DNA of 64,000 nucleotides, taken from Ligustrum vulgare. Lineage: Eukaryota > Streptophyta > Magnoliopsida > Lamiales > Oleaceae. The position numbers and the translations under genes are program-made. The notes beneath the pieces were generated by a model, which saw nothing but the letters and a program-made list of their open reading frames with translations, was not told the DNA's origin and did not search any database. Positions within the stretch are counted from its first letter, which is position 1. Each line of letters opens with the position of its first letter. This document shows positions 47,901-60,239 of this stretch, piece by piece. The stretch is from assembly GCA_963555705.1 (NCBI GenBank), contig OY743190.1, forward strand, positions 20,591,491 to 20,655,490, written 5' to 3'.

Positions 47901-49169
47901 AGATCTTATAGTGATTATTATGATGAATATGACGAGATCGAAACTGGACAACTATATAATGATTACATAGATCAATCTCCCTCTTCAGCACCACCATCAT
48001 GGCTCAATAATCAAGGTCATGAAGTTAGCGATGATTCTTATCAGGCTGCATCTCCGTCTGTACACCCATCTTTATCATCAAATACGTACTCCCAGGATAA
48101 TCAGCCTCTCTCTTCCTTTACTAACCATCAAACAATTGTATGTCAGCTGTTTGATCTTCTTGCATTGACTTATTATTGGATCTCCCTTATATTTGAGATC
48201 AACTATAAAGATTTTGGCTTACAGGAAATGGATCTCATTTATGACTTGAAAGGACAAATGGAGCAACTTCACCGAGAGATGTCCGAACTACGAAGATCAA
48301 TAAAGAGCTGCATCAATATGCAGGTTAAATTACAACGTTCCATCAAGCAGGAGGCTGCTGCAGCTATTCGTCCTTCAGGTGACTTTTGAATTTATGGGTG
48401 CTTGCATGCCTTTTACATAGAAAGTCTTTCATGATCCTGATTATTGTTTATCTCCTCTAAATTCTGCATTTATATCTCGTGAGAATATCCTATCTGTAAA
48501 AGAATAAATATAGAATTTGCCTCAGACTTAAACTGATTGCGAACGTCAAATCACCATCACTTTTAATTATGGACACGAGTAATAAAGAAGTAGAAGAAAA
48601 CTTGTAGCACCTTTTCTCGTTGCACATTCCGTGATTCAAAGCCTTGTCTTCATCAATATTTATGGGATTTTTGTGATGCACCTGAATCTATACCTTGTTG
48701 GTTCGGATGAATGACAAAAAAAATAATAATAATAAAATAAAATAAAAAATTAATGATTTAAAAGATCTACACAATACATATTCAGCTCTTTTTAATTTGT
48801 TCAAACTGGAAAATGAACTTGATGAAATGCAGATCGAAAAGAAAGAAGGAATTCAAGGAATGAAAGCCTAAGCAAAGGAAGATGTAGAATTTGCTGCGAA
48901 ATGCAAGTTGATTCTGTTTTGTACAGGTAACATCACAGACAGTGTAAAATTTCCACGAAATTTATAGTCATTTGAAGCACAATGAACAGCATCCTTTGGT
49001 AGTGATGTTTTCAGGCAAGGAGATTTTAGCATGTATTTTCTGTGATTACAGATGTGGGCATATTTGCACCTGTTTCAAGTGTGCTCGTGAGTTGCAGTGG
49101 AGTAGCGGAAAATGTCCAGTATGTGGAGATCAAATACTGGATGTTGTGAAAATACATGCTCATTCTTGA
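44954..49169 (+). CDS. RING-finger (C3HC4) protein, probable E3 ubiquitin ligase; seven exons
   Basis: Exons: 44954-45949, 46034-46149, 46280-47098, 47696-48137, 48225-48378, 48833-48926, 49052-49169. All introns are GT-AG and the frame is kept throughout, giving 912 aa. Start MASSQVEFASSS; further upstream codons in frame are not ATG. The central block NNLLVQMKNERHKEIEGLVA continues with RKAVSKFSHRGRIQ, then ALLRVRFLRRG across the first junction. It is followed by an acidic region (residues near exon 4), a coiled coil from exon 5 (QMEQLHREMSELRRSIKSC), and a C-terminal RING: CRICCEM, YRCGHICTCFKC, CPVC. This architecture matches a plant family that includes Arabidopsis AT5G04460 and AT2G27950 (from memory). 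RING proteins pass ubiquitin from E2 to substrates; the target is unknown. Undamaged and likely expressed. Confidence 0.9.
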
Positions 49170-49482
49170 ATTCAAGCTCGAGTAACCTTCTGACGAAAGA
49201 TAACTTGAAGAACGATAATTTTTCTTCATTAGACTTCTTTCCCTTTTAGTTTTACGGTGTTTTGATTGCTACAATTTGTTAATCATAACATTCAGTTATG
49301 CAGCTGCTACTAAATATATGATCTCTAACCATTTTGGACCACATCAAGGCCGCTAATTCACCTCCTTTACCTCTTGGTATATATTAGAGAGAATGGATGT
49401 ACTAGTAAATTTATTATTAGACTATGAAATCATTCATATGTTTTACGCGGTTTTTCAATTTTCATTTATAAGTATTTTAAAC
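49170..49482. other. 3' flank of the RING gene
   Basis: Probable 3' UTR and downstream AT-rich DNA. No further gene is seen before the copia element at 49483. Confidence 0.6.
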
Positions 49483-49901
49483 TGTTACAGAAATACAGTT
49501 CCCAAAATCACAAATCCAAATACAAGATACCCAGATTAAAACACGAAGAACATCAAACTTTACTAAAATAATAAATCAAAAGTAAAAATGGAGAGTTTAT
49601 GAGATGAGAGAGAGTGCACGAAGCAAAGCGAAAACAAAAGAGTTTGGAATGCTTCCGGAAATGAGGCATCAAAAACAAGTAAAAATCATGTTGGACGGCT
49701 GAGATCAATCTTGTAGATCCAAAGCTGGAATTTTATCAGTCTTAAATCAAAAAAACTTCTAGAACCCAGATAGTTGGGTTGGGTCTTCATTTTAGGTCCA
49801 TAGAAAATGGGCTGCAGAGACTAGATCAACATTTTGTTTCCACCGAGTTTGGACTGCACTACTTGGGCTGGATCACATGAATGGTCAAAAGTAGCATTAC
49901 A
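49483..49901 (-). repeat. 3' LTR of the copia element (internally deleted)
   Basis: Matches the right LTR at both ends; the part after CAAAAGTAAAA jumps ahead to ATGGAGAG, a deletion of about 133 bp between short A-rich direct repeats. Confidence 0.9.
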
Positions 49902-50019
49902 GATCTCCACCATAATTTGGATCATTAATCCTGAAAAGTAAAACACAACAGTATCAAACTTCTAATAAATTTAGAAAAATTAAAGCATCTTTAAATTTTT
50001 TAATTGGAATGACCTTAGT

Positions 50020-51618
50020 TCCAGCATGATTGGTTCTCGATTCGGTTCTCGGTTCCACTTTTAGAACCAAAAATCGAAGTTAGAACCAAATCTTTGATCC
50101 TTATTTATTTTTTTGATGGCTTTAATTGGTTGTCCTAAAATTAAAAATCAAAAATCAAAAGAATTTGTAATTTTTTTGGGTAAGGTGAAAATGATTAAGT
50201 TCTTTTTATGAAAATTGTTACGTCTCTATCTCATCGGAACATTTAACTTCACACTTTGACTGAAATTCTTAGTAAATGAAAATAGAATGAGATTAATTAA
50301 TAAGCGATATTGTAAATGACCACGATGGAGTTAATTAAATATTAAATACAAATATAAAATAATAAATAATAATGCATTTAAAACTCATGATTCATCTCAC
50401 AAGTTTCCTATACAAATTATGGCTTCTTCCCATACTCTAAAAACCTTCTAGACCATTTGTTTCTTATTTTGGTTTATGAATATTTTTTGTTTCATGGAGA
50501 ATCTTAAGCTTTCTTCGGGGGGAAAGGATTTTCGAAATCCTTGATTTTGGTATATTCACTATAAGTTTATTTTAAGTTATTGGCTCGCTTTTCGATGCCT
50601 GATACTTCTTAATAAGGTCCCCGAAAAATAATTATTATTGTAGAACCGAAAACGAACCAAAATCGAATGGTTTGGTTCTAGCGACTCAATGGAACCGAAT
50701 GGTTCCATTTAAAAAGAACTGAAAAGTATTGTTCGGTTCAACCTAGGGGTGGGCAAAAAAATTGGAACCCATATGACTGAATCGGAACCAAACCAAAAAA
50801 ACTGGAATCGTATGATTTTAAAAAATAAAAAAAGAATTCGTTTTTGGAGGTTCTCGGTTTGGTTCTCGATTTTCCTTTTAGAACCGAAAAATCGAAGTTA
50901 GAACAAAAATTTTTATCCTTGCTTATTTTTTTAATGATTTTTATTTGGTTGTCCTAAAACTAAAAGTCAAAAGAATTTGTAATTTTTTGGGGTACGGTGA
51001 AAATGATTAAATTCTTTTTATGAAAATTGTTACGTCTCTACCTCATTATAATATTTAACTTTACGTTTGGACTGAAATTCTTAGTAAATGAAAATAGAAT
51101 AAGACTAATTAATAAGCAAAGTTGTAAATGACCACGATGGAGTTAATTAAATATTTAAATACAAATATAAAACAATAAATAATAATGTATTTAAAACTCA
51201 TGATTCATCCCACAAGTTTACTATATAAATTATGGTTTCTTGCCATGCTTGAAAAGCCTTCCGGCCATTTGTTTCTTATTTTGGTTTATGAATATCTTCT
51301 GTTTCATGGAGAATCTTATGCTTTCTTCGAGGGGAAAGGATTTTCGAAATTCTTGATCTTGGTATATTCACTAGAAGTTTATTTCAAGTTATTGGCTCGC
51401 TTCTCGATGCCTAATACTTCTCAATAAGGTCCCCGAAAATAATTATTTTTGTAGAATCGAATTAGAACCGAAATCGAACCAAAACCGAATAGATTGGTTT
51501 TGGCGATTCAATGGAACCAAATGATTCAATTTAACCAGAACTGAAAAGTCTGGTTCGGTTCGGGTATCTCGGTTCAGGTTCTTGAGATACCCGAACCGAA
51601 CCACCCGACCCCCAACTC
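50020..51618. repeat. Insertion made of two direct repeats (offset about 818 bp) with GGTTCGGTTC-type sequence
   Basis: A unit starting GGTTCTCGATTCGGTTCTCG at 50031 recurs at about 50849 and runs to about 51600, with drift of several percent. The join between copies contains CTAGGGGTGGGCAAAA (about 50744), and the right end is CCACCCGACCCCCAACTCTA. GGGGTGGGCAAA ends are seen in plant hAT-type MITEs. The insertion interrupts the copia RNase H just after SRNPMFHNRSKHI. No gene is inside. Confidence 0.55.
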
Positions 51619-53610
51619 TAATATGTTTGGACCTATTATGGAACATAGGATTTCTACTTAAGTACAAAGCACTTTGATTGTCAGTATAAATACTGACACT
51701 TTTTCATCAAATTGTCCTAATTCCTCTAATAGACCTTTTAACCAAATAGATTCTTTAGCAGTATCAGTTGTAGCAATATACTCAGCTTCAGTAGAAGAGA
51801 GTGCAACTAAGTTTTGTAATTGAGATTTCCAACTCACACAGGTACCATTTAACACAAAGAAATAAGCTGAAGTAAACTTTTTATTATCTAATTTCCAGTA
51901 AAGTCTGAATAAACAAAACCCTCAAGTCTGAAGTTAGTATTATGCTTTCAAAAACAAGACTCAAGTTAAAAGTACCTTTGAGGTACCTAAGTAATGACTT
52001 CATTGCTTCCTAGTGAGTCTGACCAGGTTTACTCATGAACCTACTAAGAACATTGACTGCAAAGACAATATCAGGTTTGGTACAAACCATGAGATATATT
52101 ACTGAGTCAACAACATTTTGATAAGTCACATTGATCATTTTGGTTTCCTCTTCTAAAGTTTTAGGTGATTGATCAACAGAAAATTTAAAATGACTAGGCT
52201 GAGGAAAAGAAATTGGTTTAGAATCAAACAGGTTAGACATTTTCAAAACCTTTTCAATATAAGATTTTTGATTTATAAATACTTACCCAGTTTCTTTATT
52301 TTTGAAAAAAATCCATTCCTAATATTCTTCTAGCATTCCTTAAGTCTTTCATTTCAAATTCAGAACTAAGTTTTTGTTTAAGAGACATAGAGTGTGTTTG
52401 GTATTGTTTAAAATGAGTTTTTTTTTTAAATGAATAGTAATTTTAGGATATGGATGGTTGAAATTTAGTTGAAAAGTCAAATATTGTGGGTTAGATTTTT
52501 AATTGATGGTTGAGATTGAGTACTGTAGAAAAATGAGAAAAATTTAACAAAAACGAAACAAGGGCATAATCTCATTTAAATCAGGGGCAACTATTAACAT
52601 GTCATCTACATACAAAAGTAGATACATATAACAAGAATTTAGGCATTTAAAATAAAAACATGGATCATATTGACTTTTCTCAAATTTCAGATTTTGTATA
52701 AAAATGTCAAATCTTTTGTACCATTGTATGGTGCCTATTTAAGGACATATAAGGACCTTTTAATCAAATATACCAAATTATTGCTTCCATATTTTTCAAA
52801 ACCCTTAGGCTGACACACACACACACACACACTCACATACAGTTACATCAAGTAAACCATATAAAAAGATAATTTTCACATCCGTTTGTTCTAATTCAAG
52901 ATTATATTGAGCAACTAATGTAAACAAGATTCTAATAGAAGTGTATTTGACTAAAGGGGAAAAGATTTCATTGTAATAAATTCATTCCTTTTGTGATAAC
53001 CCTTTAGCTACAAGTCTTACCTTATATATCGATTTTATATCCTTTGAGTCACCTTCTTTAATTTTAAAGATCCATTATTTATAGTCAATAAGTTTCTACT
53101 TTTCAGGTTTGGACAATAAGGTCCAAGTTTCCTTTTTTAAAAATGAATCCATTTTATCTTGCATAGCTGCAAGCCAAAATTCTGAATCCTTTGAAGAAAT
53201 AGATTCTTCAAAAGTTTCAAGTTTAGAAACTAAAGAATCAGAAAAAGTATAAGCAGATACAAAATCAGAATCATCAAATCTGGAAGGAGGTCTTATTTCC
53301 CTTCTAGTTCTGTCCCTATCAAGTTGATAGTCACTAAGATCTGTTTCAGTGTTACGAACAGGTGAGACAGATTCAGTACTGATAGAAGGTAAATGTAGGG
53401 GTTACTTCACCTAAATCTGAGTATCGAGTTGGTGATTGTCAATCTAAATTTCAACAACACTCAATTTAGAATATCATTTTCACTAAGTAGATATTTTAAT
53501 GGTTCAATTTTACAAGAAAATACATTTTCTTTGAACACAACTGACGTACTTATTATAACCTTGAACCCCTTTGTTCTCTTACCCAAAACCTATAACCCTT
53601 GACACCTTCA
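51619..53610 (-). pseudogene. Copia reverse transcriptase and RNase H remnants
   Basis: From right to left on the - strand the RT reads SEFWLAAMQDKMDSFLKKET, WKLIDYKWIFKIKEG and VRLVAKGLSQKE, then YVDD at 52612-52601. VDSVIYLMVCTKPDIVFAVN and RFMSKPGQTH follow at 52246-52010. RNase H reads CVSWKSQLQNLVALSSTEAE, YIATTDTAKESIWLKGLLEE (51855-51658) and RNPMFHNRSKHI. A (CA)n run at 52807-52832 disrupts the RT frame, and a MITE-like stretch of about 170 bp lies at 52390-52566. Many stops; non-functional. Confidence 0.88.
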
Positions 53611-54260
53611 CCTACCCAATAAAAACACATTTTAAAGATCTAGCATCAAGTTTAGTTTCAATTTGATGTGAGTACGCTACACATCCAAAAAATTTTAGCT
53701 CCGAAAAATCAAGAATTATTTTGTTCCAGATATAATCTGGAATTTTAAAATTAATGGCACTGCAAGGAGATTTATTTAACATATCATTACCAAAGGATCC
53801 TTCTTTCTCTAGTAATTTTAAATCTCTTTCTCCTAGATGTCCAAGTCTTTTATGCCAATTTATTATTTTATCTAGATTGTTCAGTACAACAAAAGAATTA
53901 GCACAGACAAGATTGGTTTTCAAAATATAAATCCCATTGGTCTTGGGAGTACATGAAATCAAGGTGTTGTCTTTGAAAATTTTAAGGTAACTATTATTAA
54001 GTCTAATCAAATAAGACTCACTGCCAAGTATGCTTAAGGAAATCAAATTTCTTTTTAAATCGGGATCAAATCTTGTCTGATTTAAGGTAAGTGTTCTATC
54101 GTTATGAAGTTCTAATAGCACATTACAAACACCTTTTATTTCACAAGATACGTTATTGCCAAGTTTTACAAACCCACAAGATTCAGCAGAAAAGTTAACA
54201 AATAATTCCCTGTTGGACATATGAAAAATACAACCTGAATCTAGGATCCAATTATCTTTT
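53611..54260 (-). pseudogene. Copia protease and gag-pre-integrase, fused by deletion to the integrase C-terminus
   Basis: From 54250 leftward the reading is DNWILDSGCIFHMSN (protease, active-site DSG) followed by FVKLGNNVSCEIKGV, then gag-pre-integrase WHKRLGHLGERDLKLL. It jumps from EGSFGNDMLNKSPCSAINFK to LKFFGCVAYSHQIETKLDAR and SLKCVFIG, which in intact elements lies after the integrase catalytic core. So about 150 residues of integrase, including the D,D-35-E site, are missing although the frame stays open for 202 codons. Integration activity is impossible. Confidence 0.88.
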
Positions 54261-54321
54261 GTTTCATTTTCAGTGTCACATAGACAACTCCATTGTTATT
54301 TTGAGCTACAAGCTCTACCTG

Positions 54322-54322
54322 C

Positions 54323-54365
<43 letters not shown>
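54322..54365. repeat. (TTA)n microsatellite inside copia gag-pol
   Basis: About 14 TTA units interrupt the region between gag and protease. The Tyr run on the + strand is an artefact. Confidence 0.95.
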
Positions 54366-55143
54366 CTTAAAACTTTCTTTTATAAGATGACTAGTCTTAC
54401 TAAAATAATAGCACTTTCTAATTTGTGTCCACCTATTTGGAATTTTACTGTCTTTGAACCTGCTGTTTATGAACTTATTTTGGTTGTTGTCTTTCCAGAT
54501 TTGTTACTATTGAAATTATTCCAAATCTTGTTTTCTTTATAAGAGTTGTTGTGGCTAGTAGTAGAACCTATTACATTATAGGCTTCTTTGTGATTTGATT
54601 TCACCTCTAGCTCTTTATTCTTTAAGGAAGTATGAATAATTTTAACAGTTTTTGGCCACCATTTCTAGGATATTTCTAAGGTCTTTTTACTTATCCCCTA
54701 GAGCATTTAGAAGATACTCAACCATTTGTTTATCAGATAATTTTTCTCCATAGCTCACTAAGTTCTGGGTGATTTTGATAAATCTATTCATATTATCCTC
54801 AGTATTAATGAAAGTTCAAATTTAAAACTAAAGTACTGTTTCCACATAGTGCACTTATTAGGCAAAGTAAGAGTGTGAAAAACTTCTTCTACTTTATCCC
54901 ATAATATCATAGTAGTTTTAGTATCTCCTACTTTCCGAATAACATTATCAGAAAGGTGAAGAAATGAAGTACTCCAACAGTTTCATCCATTTCAATTCTC
55001 CTATCTTGGGTTGTTTCAGGCCAAGATTGATCAAGAGCTTTTGCACATTTCGATTGAAGAAGTAGAGCTTTCATTTTCTTGCTCTAGAGAGAAAAATCTC
55101 CTTTGCCATTCCATATTTTAATATCAACTCTGGTAGTAGCCAT
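54366..55143 (-). pseudogene. Copia gag
   Basis: Starts at ATG 55143 on the - strand: MATTRVDIKIWNGKGDFSL, a stop, then KKMKALLLQSKCAKALDQSW, PETTQDRRIEMDETVGVLHF, then frameshifts. The pattern 'short N-terminus, F-x-G-x-N/D-F-S/G, then K-M-x-A-L-L' is that of copia gag (UBN2 type). The stop where a Trp is expected (FSLW) and later frameshifts disable it. Confidence 0.75.
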
Positions 55144-56026
55144 TGTAAAAAAAAATTGACTAAACCAAATATGAAGAGAAATGAAAGTTTTATTCTTTCA
55201 AAAGAAACAAATGATGAAAGTATATACAGAGTGTAAGATAGTAAGGATAGCAACTAATGTATCACAAAGTATCAACAATCAATCACACAGATCAAATATC
55301 ACAAAGATTATACAAACAGTACTAAACTTATATTGCAATCAAGATGATTACATATACACAAAGTATGAATCTGTAAACAACTATAGTATTCTTCCAGTAT
55401 ATTCCTCAACTTAAGTTGGGTCAACCCTATATTCCCTCAGTTTCTTAGATTTTCATGAAATCTTGGAATCCTAGACAAAGGTAAATACAAGGGTCCAACA
55501 GAGCCTTCAAAATGGAGGAATTTTGGAGAGAATAAAAGTATTAAAGATTAAAAGAAGAGATCACCAGATTTCGAGAATTAGGATTGCAGAAACTTTGGGG
55601 AATTTCAGGAATTTGTAGATTCAGGGCCAGAAACTTTTAGATCCAAGCAACTTCCAGTATCACAAACCAATGTCGAGCACCAAATCTTTAGATCCTTCGA
55701 AAATCTCAGGTATCAGCAAGAATCAACCTAGAGTTCTTGGATCTATTAAATATATGACAAAAAAAAAAAGAATGTAGAACAAAAAAATCTTAAAAACTTA
55801 AAGAGATCTAATAGAAATCTTGAAAACGTTTAAAATTTTGTACAGGTCTTCAATAATCTGTGTCGTTTTAAAGATTTAACCAAAATTCAAGAAAAAACCT
55901 CGAAAATTTTCCAAATTTTTTTAGATTTATGCAAGAAAAAATACTTTTACCCCCAAACCCTGGATCTTTGGTTTCTTGTGTAGATTTACAGTGTGCCGAT
56001 TTTGAACCCTAAAGCTCTGATACCAC
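55144..56026. other. Copia 5' leader
   Basis: About 880 bp between the primer-binding site (TGGTATCAGAGCTTTAG, 56025-56009 on the - strand) and gag. No gene is seen. Confidence 0.7.
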
Positions 56027-56578
56027 TGTTACAGAAATACAGTTCCCAAAATCACAAATCCAGACACAAGATACTCAGATTAAAACACTAAGAACGTCAA
56101 ACTTGAAATAACAAATCAAAAGTAAAACACAAGTTCGTTTACAGATTTTGTAGAATAACTGCGTGAAAATAAACTTCACAATCTCGCTCAAACTTACAAC
56201 ACAAAGTACTCTTAGATTATACACTAAGTATGGTGATACACAAAGATTATCACCTAGAATTTGACTAAGAATAACCAAAAATGAAGATAAAATGGAGAGT
56301 TTCTGAGCTTTGAGAAAAAGTGCATGAAGTAAGGTAAAAAACAAGTAAAAATCATGTTGAACGGCTGAGATCAATCTTGTAGATCCAATTGCTGGAATTT
56401 TATCAGTCTTAAATCAAAAAAGCTTCTAGAACCCGGGTAAGGATAGTTGGGCCGAGTCTTAATTTTAGGTCCATAGAAAATGGGCTGCAAAAGTCTGGAC
56501 CAACATTTTAAGTTTCCACCGGAGCTTGGATTGCACTACTTGGGTTGGATCACATGAATGGTCCAAATTATCATTACA
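56027..56578 (-). repeat. 5' LTR of the copia element
   Basis: 552 bp, TGTTACAG at the left and TCATTACA at the right on the + strand, followed by the duplication TAAAC. Confidence 0.9.
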
Positions 56579-57198
56579 TAAACTTTCTTGGGCTATTCAC
56601 ATAATTACACTACTTTTAGGTATCAAATTGAAATTTACTTGAAATTTATAAAAATTGAAAATTACTTATAATAAAATCATAAAAACTGAAAAATACTTCA
56701 TAATCACGTGAAGTATCACAATCTGATACTTTTGATACTTCTCAAAAATGTTAGTATCACAGTATGATACCTATGATTCTTTTCAATTTTTTTTTAGTAA
56801 CAATGAAGTATTTTTCAAAATTTTTTATTTTGGTAGTAAAAATCAGTTTTATTAACTAAAGTAAGTAATCTATACAATTATCCCAACTTCGAATGCTATC
56901 ACAAGATGGGATAATTTCGTGTGCGTTTATTAGCACATTCATCTCTCCTTAATTCTTGTCTCCTCTGTTAGAAAGACTGAATTTTGCGACATATATTATT
57001 GGCCACCACAACCATTGTTGTCACCTATCAACTACAACTAACTGCTAATTCAATCACTGGTGATCAAGGCCAAGATATACAGATATCTGTCTATAGCCAA
57101 GGAAAAGCCAGAAGGCATGTAAGAGAACATGTTTCGATTATGCCAGAACAATGCAAAGCAAAACTGAACAAAGGTCATTCCAAATGATGATTCACTTA

Positions 57199-57373
57199 GT
57201 GCTTGTTTGGTCTCACACAATTTTTTCGACATTTTTCTCAAATTTATTTTTAACCATACATTTTTATGAGACTTATCACTTTTCACATTTTTCAAACACT
57301 TTTCAAATACACATTCTTCTCAAAATTCAAATTTCCTCAAAAACTCAAAAAACTACCTGTACCAAACAAAGTC
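57199..57373. mobile_element. Small MITE-like element
   Basis: 175 bp with ends GTGCTTGTTTGGT and ACCAAACAAAGTC (10 of 13 match when inverted), set between TTA and TAA. The CTTGTTTGGT end type is common in PIF/Harbinger- and hAT-like plant MITEs. The duplication is not exact, so the family is uncertain. Confidence 0.5.
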
Positions 57374-57510
57374 TAATAAGAATGTTCTTTTCACATTCTT
57401 ACTCCCTCTTTACAACGCACATATACTTGCATCCCAGACTGATTGGAATATTAACACAACGCCCTCTCTAAAATCACATGCATTAAATAACAAATTTTTG
57501 AATAAGCCTT

Positions 57511-57521
57511 TGTTATTATTA

Positions 57522-57560
<39 letters not shown>
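57511..57560. repeat. (TTA)n microsatellite
   Basis: TTATTATTATT run with one T-rich interruption. Confidence 0.9.
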
Positions 57561-57561
<1 letters not shown>

Positions 57562-60239
57562 TGAAGGCAAAAGTTGTTAATTAATTGAATCATGTGTGTA
57601 ACCACCCTTTTGGATGAACTCAAGTTTACGAGAAGGGGACAATGAGATAATTAAGAAAGGGCTTTGTTGAATTAAGGGGATGAGGGGCAGGGAGAAGACA
57701 AGTATAATAATTTGATTATTGCGATGTAGGCATTTTTTCTTGTGAATTATTATTACCAACATTATTTATTCAAGTAAAGAGACTTTACCAATCATTCTAA
57801 CATTTGGGACCCACGTAGTATTTTTCTTTTTTGAATCATACACCTAGTACTGTTGTTAATTAACTAGTAGTATGATTTTCCGACACGTTAACGGGAAAGA
57901 ATGGTTTGTGCATTTTTGTACTCGAAGACAAGCCTAATTCAATTATCAAAAAAATACTTGAATAAGGGATTATTGGTTTCTTTTTATAAATATACATGTT
58001 TTAAATATTCATAATCTAAGCTTCTAAAGTAGTGAGACTTGATCTCAATTTGTCTCACTGTTTACATTTTCGCGTCCCTTCGAGATTTAGATAGTTTTCC
58101 TGGATACAATAAAATTAAATAGATTTAATGGATGCGATCTTTTAAAATAAATAATAGAGTTCAATAGATTTAATGGATGTGATTCTTTAGGATAAAAACT
58201 AGTAGTAAACACATGTTATGCACGTCTTATCTACAAGATGATGTTACAATCAATATTTTTAAAGTATTAATATAGTTTTTGAAAGTAATTGAGGTAATTT
58301 ATATTGTTAAAAGAGAAATTAAAATTGCAAATTGATTGCAGTTTTCTATATATTAATATTTTATTGAAAATTTCAACCGAAATCCTTGAAAAATATATAA
58401 ACAAATTGTTTAAAACTTCAACTTTATAAGGAAATCACGTGTCATATCAAGAAGTAATCTAACATAATAAAATATTAGACAAATCAAAAATTGATTTATT
58501 AAATATTTATGATAAGCGGCAGAAAAATATAACAAAATTGTGCATAGACAATAATATTATGTAAGTTTAAACAAGAAGTTCAATTTTAATTTTTTTCTAA
58601 AGAGTTTTTAAATATTTATTTTAAAATTATTGAAAGGGAAATTTAGCTAAAATGAGTTGTGAGGAAGTTTTTCACAATTTTTATTAAACATCCAGACTAC
58701 AAAAAGCGTTTGTCATGGTGAATTTTTTTCTTACGTTATCTTTTCTCAATTCAAAGCATGAAATTTGACATCAAGTTCAATAATATATTGTGAAATTAAT
58801 TGCAAAAATTGCAAAATTGAATTTTCTTACAAATTTCTAGTTAATTAAATAACAAAGAAAAATATTATTAGAATTTGAATGGTTTCGTAACTTTCGACTA
58901 TTCAATACCCATTGTCCCATCAATAATATCTAAATTCTTACATTCTTTAGTAAATTCATTGGAAAAAAATAACATCATTTATTATATAAAACCTGAAACG
59001 TATTTTATCAGATTAATTGTCGAACACGTTAGTTACTATTTCTTTAATCAAATATATATAGTTTCTTATTTTCAATTTCGACTAATTACTTCCCACATTG
59101 TTATCTTCATGTGAAGATGAATAAAGTGTTCAAATTATCAACATCAACTAAAAAATCAGTAAGCATTAACAAAGTCGGGACACATCTTTCGACATCATCA
59201 TTCTCCCAGCTAAAGTTGACTTTGCTTCTTTTCGATTTAACATTTGTTTCACCATAGCATTTTTTGGAACAATTCTCACCACAGCAGAAAATTAATTGAG
59301 ATTAGTGATGAGATCATTATATATTTTTTTAGGTGTCCATGAAGAAACTATTGTATCCTTTGCAAAACTGAAAAAAAAAAAAAAAATGGGATCGTTCTCA
59401 GCTTGGTGTATTCCAACATATCAGGGTTATTTTCATGCAACGTTTTAAGAATGGACTCCGAAGCATACTGTTTCAAGACTTGAAACTGAATTATCTCTTC
59501 TTGGAAAAATGATAAAATTTCAATTATTTTGGTTCAAATACACTCGAAAATGGATAAAGGGTTTAAATTGGATGCTTGGATGCAAAAATTGTACACGTGG
59601 TCCACTTTTGATCATGCATATGTTGTGTTAATGAACCTCTTTACGACTCTCCTATAGGGATGCACTGTCATTAGCCATCTGCCAAAGAAAAATCGTTGGA
59701 TGAACGAATCAATCACGGGCCTTATCATCGTTAGTTTTGCTCTCGTTGTTTTTCAAAGTACTTATTCAAAACTCAAATAGTTTTACGAACAAATGGATCA
59801 TATCGACTTGGCCCATCAAATAATTTATTACATTTATTTATTATCTAATAATTTATTACAAGGATAATATAATTTATAATTTCATACAATTATATCTTCT
59901 TATTTGTTTTGTATTAAATTAATTTATTATCAAACAATTTACAATAATTTATTATAGTTTCATATTATTATACTTTCTCATTTCTTCGGTATATTAAGAA
60001 AATAAGAAAAAAAATATTTCATGTAATAATAAATATTATTATGGCTATAATATATTAATATAATTATTAAAATACTACATCCAAAAATTTAAAATTGTAT
60101 TGTCTATTCAAATTACATAGTTTACAATGCATAAAATATGAATGTAATAACCACATGGCCTTTAAATTCAAAATGATACAATTCGATGAATTTGTGACTA
60201 TTAATTCCATAGATTATTTAAAAGAAATAATTTACGAAT

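Larger units (their letters stand above)
49483..56578 (-). mobile_element. Ty1/copia retrotransposon, full-length outline, inactive
   Basis: LTRs are 49483-49901 (419 bp) and 56027-56578 (552 bp), TGTTACAG...CATTACA on the + strand, with duplication TAAAC (49478-49482 and 56579-56583). On the - strand the primer-binding site TGGTATCAGAGCTTTAG follows the right LTR, and a purine tract (GGTGGAGATC, 49911-49902) precedes the left one. Gene order on the - strand is gag, protease, gag-pre-integrase, RT, RNase H. The integrase core is deleted and the 3' end is replaced by an insertion. The left LTR lacks about 133 bp present in the right LTR. Confidence 0.92.
56584..60239. other. AT-rich intergenic sequence, no gene supported
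   Basis: Contains a MITE-like unit (57199-57373), a TTA microsatellite (57511-57560), a small duplication of an AATAGATTTAATGGATG-type word (58105-58185) and a Helitron-like terminus (58199). Scattered readings such as 56984-57187 and 58875-59114 show no family features. The stretch 59390-59780 has slightly higher GC and may be an old pseudogene, not recognised. Confidence 0.5.

Noticed and set aside
54273..54542. + strand reading over the copia region with a Tyr run
   Set aside because: Microsatellite on the strand opposite to the copia genes; no family features.
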